Source: Spirochaetaceae bacterium (GTDB lineage Bacteria > Spirochaetota > Spirochaetia > Treponematales > Breznakiellaceae). Taken from it: a stretch of DNA of 7,172 nucleotides. The notes beneath the pieces were generated by a model that did not search any database, was not told the DNA's origin, and saw nothing but the letters and a program-made list of their open reading frames with translations. The translations under genes and the position numbers were made by a program. The stretch spans positions 1-7,172 of the forward strand of contig JAIRNN010000078.1 of the NCBI GenBank assembly GCA_031257995.1. The letters run 5' to 3'. How positions within the stretch are numbered: the first letter of the stretch is position 1; each line of letters opens with the position of its first letter. Positions 4,698-7,172 of this stretch are shown here, piece by piece.

Positions 4698-6203
4698 TTA
4701 GCGCCCCATTTGCCGCAGGACTTCAAGATTCTTCCGCACAACGGCATGAGTAGGATCAATCTGTAACGCTTTTTCCCAGTCCGTACGGGCGCGGGCGAAG
4801 TCCCCTTTCTCAGTGTAGGCGGCACCCCGGTTATTGTACGCCTCAACATTAATGGGGTCGAGCCGTATCGCCGCGCTCCAGTCCGCCACGGCATTGTCTA
4901 TGTCCCCTTTGTTAAAATAGGCGAGACCCCGGCTATAGTATGCATCGGCATAGTTGGGGTCCAGCCGTATCGCCTCGTTGTAGTCCGCCATGGCCTTGTC
5001 TCTGTCCCCTTTGTCATTGTAGGCGACACCCCGGTTATTGTACGCCTCGGCATCATTGGGGTCCAGCCGTATTGCTTCGTTCCAGTCCGCCATGGCCTTG
5101 CCTCTGTTCCCTTTGTGAAAGTAGATGTTTCCCCGGTACTTGTACGCGCCGGCAAGACTGGGGCCCAACCGTATCGCCTCGCTGTAGTCCGCCAAGGCCT
5201 TGTCATAGTCCCCTTTCTTCGCGTAGGCGATCCCCCGGTTAAGGTACGCCTCGGCATAATGAGGGCCCAGCCGTATCGCCTCGCCGTAGTCCGCCAGAGA
5301 CCTGCCTATGTCCCCTTTCTTATAGTAGGCAAGGCCCCGGTTATTGTACGCGCCGGCAAAACGGGGATTGAGCCGGATCGCCTCGGTGAAGTCCGCTACA
5401 GCCCTGCTGTGGTCCCTTTCCTTAGAGTAGGCGACACCCCGGTTAATGTACGCGTCGACATAATTGGGGTCCAGCCGTATTGCCTCGTTGTAGTCCGCCA
5501 TAGACTTGTCTAGTTCCCCTTTGCTAAAGTAAGCGAAGCCCCGGCTATTGTACGCTTCAGTATAATTGGGGTTGAGCCGTATCGCCTCACTGTAGTCCGC
5601 CAGGGCTCTGTCTATGTCTCCTTTTTTAAAGTAGGCGAGACCCCGGTTATAGCGCGCGTCGGCGTAATCAGGGTTAAGCCGGATTGCCTCGTTGTAGTCC
5701 GCCATAGACTTGTCTAGTTCCCCTTTACCAAAGCGGACACCGCCCCGGTTATTGTACGCCAAGGCAAGATTGGGGTCCAGCCGTATCGCCTCGCTGTAGT
5801 CTGCTATGGCCTTGTCTGGGTCCCCTTTGTTAAAGCGGACGACAGCCCGGTTATTGTACGCCAAGGCATAATTGGGGTTGAGCCGGATCGCCTCGGTGAA
5901 GTCCGCCATAGCTTTATCTAACCCCCCTTTGTTAAAGCAGACAACGCCCCGGTTAAAGTACGCCTCAGTATACTTGGGGTCGAGCCGGATTGCCTCGCTG
6001 TAGTCTGCTATGGCCTTGTCTAAGTCCCCTTTGTTAAAGTAGGCGATGCCTCGGTTAAAGTACGCCACAGCATCATTTGAGTCGAACCGTATCGTTTCGC
6101 TCCAATCCGCTATGGCCTTGCCTAGGTCCCCTTTGTTAAAGTAGGCGATACCCTGGTTCAAGTACGCCTCCGCGTTATGCGCGATACCTTTAGTCTCTTT
6201 CAT
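4698..6203 (-). CDS. Tetratricopeptide-repeat protein, 14 tandem TPRs
   Basis: The 501-residue protein consists of a 9-residue leader (MKETKGIAH), fourteen uninterrupted 34-residue TPR units (residues 10-485) and a 16-residue capping helix (HAVVRKNLEVLRQMGR). The unit consensus is approximately AYNNRGxAYFNKGDxDKAxADYSEAIRLDPN, with the canonical small residues at positions 8 and 20 and P at 32. Such arrays form a right-handed superhelix that binds protein partners. No signal peptide, membrane segment or enzymatic domain is present, so a cytoplasmic scaffold is most likely; the partner is unknown. The start is firm: AAGGAG at 6216-6211 lies 7 bases upstream of the ATG. Units are highly alike at both protein and DNA level, indicating expansion by internal duplication and making copy-number change likely. 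The gene is convergent with the permease and flanked by direct 30-bp repeats. Unit 8 (KERDHSRA) is the most divergent. Confidence 0.93.
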   Translation of the reverse strand: MKETKGIAHNAEAYLNQGIAYFNKGDLGKAIADWSETIRFDSNDAVAYFNRGIAYFNKGDLDKAIADYSEAIRLDPKYTEAYFNRGVVCFNKGGLDKAMADFTEAIRLNPNYALAYNNRAVVRFNKGDPDKAIADYSEAIRLDPNLALAYNNRGGVRFGKGELDKSMADYNEAIRLNPDYADARYNRGLAYFKKGDIDRALADYSEAIRLNPNYTEAYNSRGFAYFSKGELDKSMADYNEAIRLDPNYVDAYINRGVAYSKERDHSRAVADFTEAIRLNPRFAGAYNNRGLAYYKKGDIGRSLADYGEAIRLGPHYAEAYLNRGIAYAKKGDYDKALADYSEAIRLGPSLAGAYKYRGNIYFHKGNRGKAMADWNEAIRLDPNDAEAYNNRGVAYNDKGDRDKAMADYNEAIRLDPNYADAYYSRGLAYFNKGDIDNAVADWSAAIRLDPINVEAYNNRGAAYTEKGDFARARTDWEKALQIDPTHAVVRKNLEVLRQMGR

Positions 6204-6210
6204 TATTCTT

Positions 6211-6216
6211 CTCCTT
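6211..6216 (-). promoter_or_regulatory. Ribosome binding site of the TPR gene
   Basis: AAGGAG on the - strand lies 7 bases upstream of the ATG at 6203. It is the best Shine-Dalgarno match on the - strand of this window and fixes the TPR start, which also falls right before the first TPR unit. Confidence 0.75.
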
Positions 6217-6247
6217 AAAATAATTCCCTTTTTGCATCATGGATTCG

Positions 6248-6381
6248 GCGGTCTGCCCACCCCCTACGAGAAATTGAAAATGGAAAGCGGATAATGGCAG
6301 GAACAAAACGCGCAATCTCCAAAACCACGACCATTATCTATTTTCAATTATCCACTCCCCCGTAGGGGGAAGCTGCCCGCC
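6248..6381. mobile_element. MITE-like imperfect inverted repeat upstream of the TPR gene
   Basis: Two arms of about 50 bp face each other around a central 33-base loop. From outside in, three perfect blocks pair. CCCCCTACG (6260-6268) pairs with CGTAGGGGG (6361-6369), ATTGAAAAT (6273-6281) with ATTTTCAAT (6340-6348), and GATAATGG (6290-6297) with CCATTATC (6331-6338). Beyond them, weaker pairing joins GGCGG and GCAGACCGCC-like ends at 6248-6258 with 6373-6381. No transposase is encoded inside. The right arm contains copy B of the 30-bp dispersed repeat. The structure fits a non-autonomous palindromic element or two repeat copies inserted head to head. It lies 45 bp upstream of the TPR start and could affect that gene's transcription. 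Confidence 0.6.
6331..6360 (+). repeat. Dispersed 30-bp repeat, copy B
   Basis: It is identical at 27 of 30 positions to copy A at 4668-4697 and in the same orientation. An inverted, interrupted third copy (6273-6297) carries about 8 extra bases in its middle. Copy B forms the inner right arm of the inverted repeat at 6248-6381. Confidence 0.8.
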
Positions 6382-6383
6382 TC

Positions 6384-6408
6384 TTTTATCTCTTCTATTT
6401 TATCTCTT
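6384..6408. repeat. Short direct repeat upstream of the ISAs1 remnant
   Basis: TTTTATCTCTT occurs at 6384-6394 and again at 6398-6408, 14 bp apart. It lies between the inverted repeat and the transposase remnant. The rest of 6409-6493 holds no recognisable gene; AGGGAGGG at 6481-6488 is a ribosome site for the decayed transposase start at 6494. Confidence 0.4.
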
Positions 6409-6493
6409 GTCTGGTTACGGTATCAAGTAGGGCAACAGCACTTACTTTTTTATGACAGGATAAGAACCAAGAAGTCCCAGAGGGAGGGAAACA

Positions 6494-7172
6494 ATGGAAT
6501 TATCAGAAGAAACGCTCAAGGCGGATGAAAGAGAATCTTGGGCAGATACCGGATCCGGGGAGACAACGGGCCCGTATACGGCATAAGTTAACAGGCCTGT
6601 TGGTCATCGGGCTGTGTCCGATGATAACCCGGAGAGGAGGTTTTGGCGAAAGGGAGGAGACGGGCCGGGATCGGCGGTTCAGAAAGTTTTTTGAACTTCC
6701 CTAGGGCATACCGGACGGAGCCCCGTTTCGCGGGATATTTGGACGGCTGAATCCCGGGGGATTGAAGAAGCTCCTGCAAAACCGGCTTGGGCAGGCGGGC
6801 GAAGCCGGGGGGCGGGAAGCGCGGGGAGCGTAAGGCGGTACGCACAGTCAGCGCACGGGAGAATGAAAACGGCCTGGTACCGGGAGAACGGGCAGCGGGA
6901 GAGAAAAGGAATGAAATAACGGCTGTTCCGGATTTGTTAAACCTAACAGGCGCAAGCGGGGACACGATAACGGTTGGCACGACGGGGCGCCGGAAGGAGG
7001 CGGCGGGGAGGGTTCGGGCAAAGAAGGCTGATTATGCGCTGGCCGTGAAGGGAAATCAGCCAATACGGCGCCAGGAAATCAGGGGGTATTTTGAATGCCT
7101 TGACGGTGAAAAGGCGAAAGGCTTGCCTGAGGGCGTATGGGAAAGCGGGGTTGGGAAAGGCCGCGGGAGGAC
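6494..7172 (+). pseudogene. ISAs1-family transposase, degenerate and cut by window edge
   Basis: The ATG at 6494, preceded by AGGGAGGG, opens MELSEETLKA, the standard ISAs1-type start, but that frame stops at 6584-6586. From about 6540 another frame continues with the typical N-terminal domain (QIPDPGRQRARIRHKLTGLL; later GIPDGAPFRGIFGRLNPGGL) and is broken by TAG at 6702-6704 and TAA at 6831-6833. From about 6829 a third frame runs open to the window edge with the DDE domain: ENENGLVPGE, NEITAVPDLLNL, DTITVGTTGRRKEAA, KKADYALAVKGNQP. The segment that should hold the first catalytic aspartate (LDGKT) is missing or unrecognisable between about 6800 and 6850. The second aspartate, expected in a VDAMG-like motif, is replaced by glycine in VGTTG. 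The copy is therefore dead on several counts and much older than the IS4-type remnant. The C-terminus lies beyond the window. Confidence 0.85.

Noticed and set aside
6588..7063. - strand open frames 6588-6980 and 6848-7063
   Set aside because: The + strand reads as ISAs1-type transposase across the same bases; the antisense proteins are low-complexity and rich in P, S and R.

Overview
Overall character. This is a GC-rich bacterial window that looks like an accessory, repeat-laden chromosomal region. Three coherent protein-coding units are embedded between remnants of three different insertion-sequence families and several kinds of short palindromic repeat. The combination of DDE transposase debris (IS4, IS5 and ISAs1 type), a long pure-TPR protein, a short amino-acid uptake locus and G/C-rich hairpin repeats is consistent with a spirochaete such as a gut-associated Treponema. 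No rRNA or housekeeping marker lies in the window, so this assignment is an impression and not a result.

Layout. Positions 1-1419 hold transposon debris: the C-terminal end of an IS5-type transposase on the + strand (3-140), meeting tail to tail a full-length but frameshifted IS4-type transposase on the - strand (about 144-1419). Positions 1461-1746 are a tandem array of 16 near-palindromic units of about 18 bp. From 1835 to 4540 lies the metabolic core. On the - strand is a DapF-superfamily amino-acid racemase that most resembles the histidine racemase CntK. On the + strand, starting only 29 bp away, are a periplasmic amino-acid-binding protein (2875-3690) and an ABC permease (3851-4540). 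Positions 4541-4697 are repeat-rich and intergenic. A 501-residue protein made of 14 tandem TPRs is on the - strand at 4698-6203. Positions 6248-6381 form a large imperfect inverted repeat (MITE-like), and 6494 to the right edge is a badly decayed ISAs1-type transposase.

How the genes may work together. The binding protein would capture an amino acid in the periplasm and deliver it to the permease; the ATPase that would power import is not in the window. The divergent racemase could interconvert the L and D forms of the imported or a related amino acid, possibly histidine. That link rests only on position and family resemblance. The TPR protein is convergent with the permease and is probably functionally separate.

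Most unusual points. A stretch encoding three consecutive hairpins lies in frame in the N-terminus of the racemase, as if a palindromic repeat had inserted into the gene without breaking it. Sequence related to the tandem array recurs there and again downstream of the permease. The TPR gene is flanked by direct copies of a 30-bp dispersed repeat.
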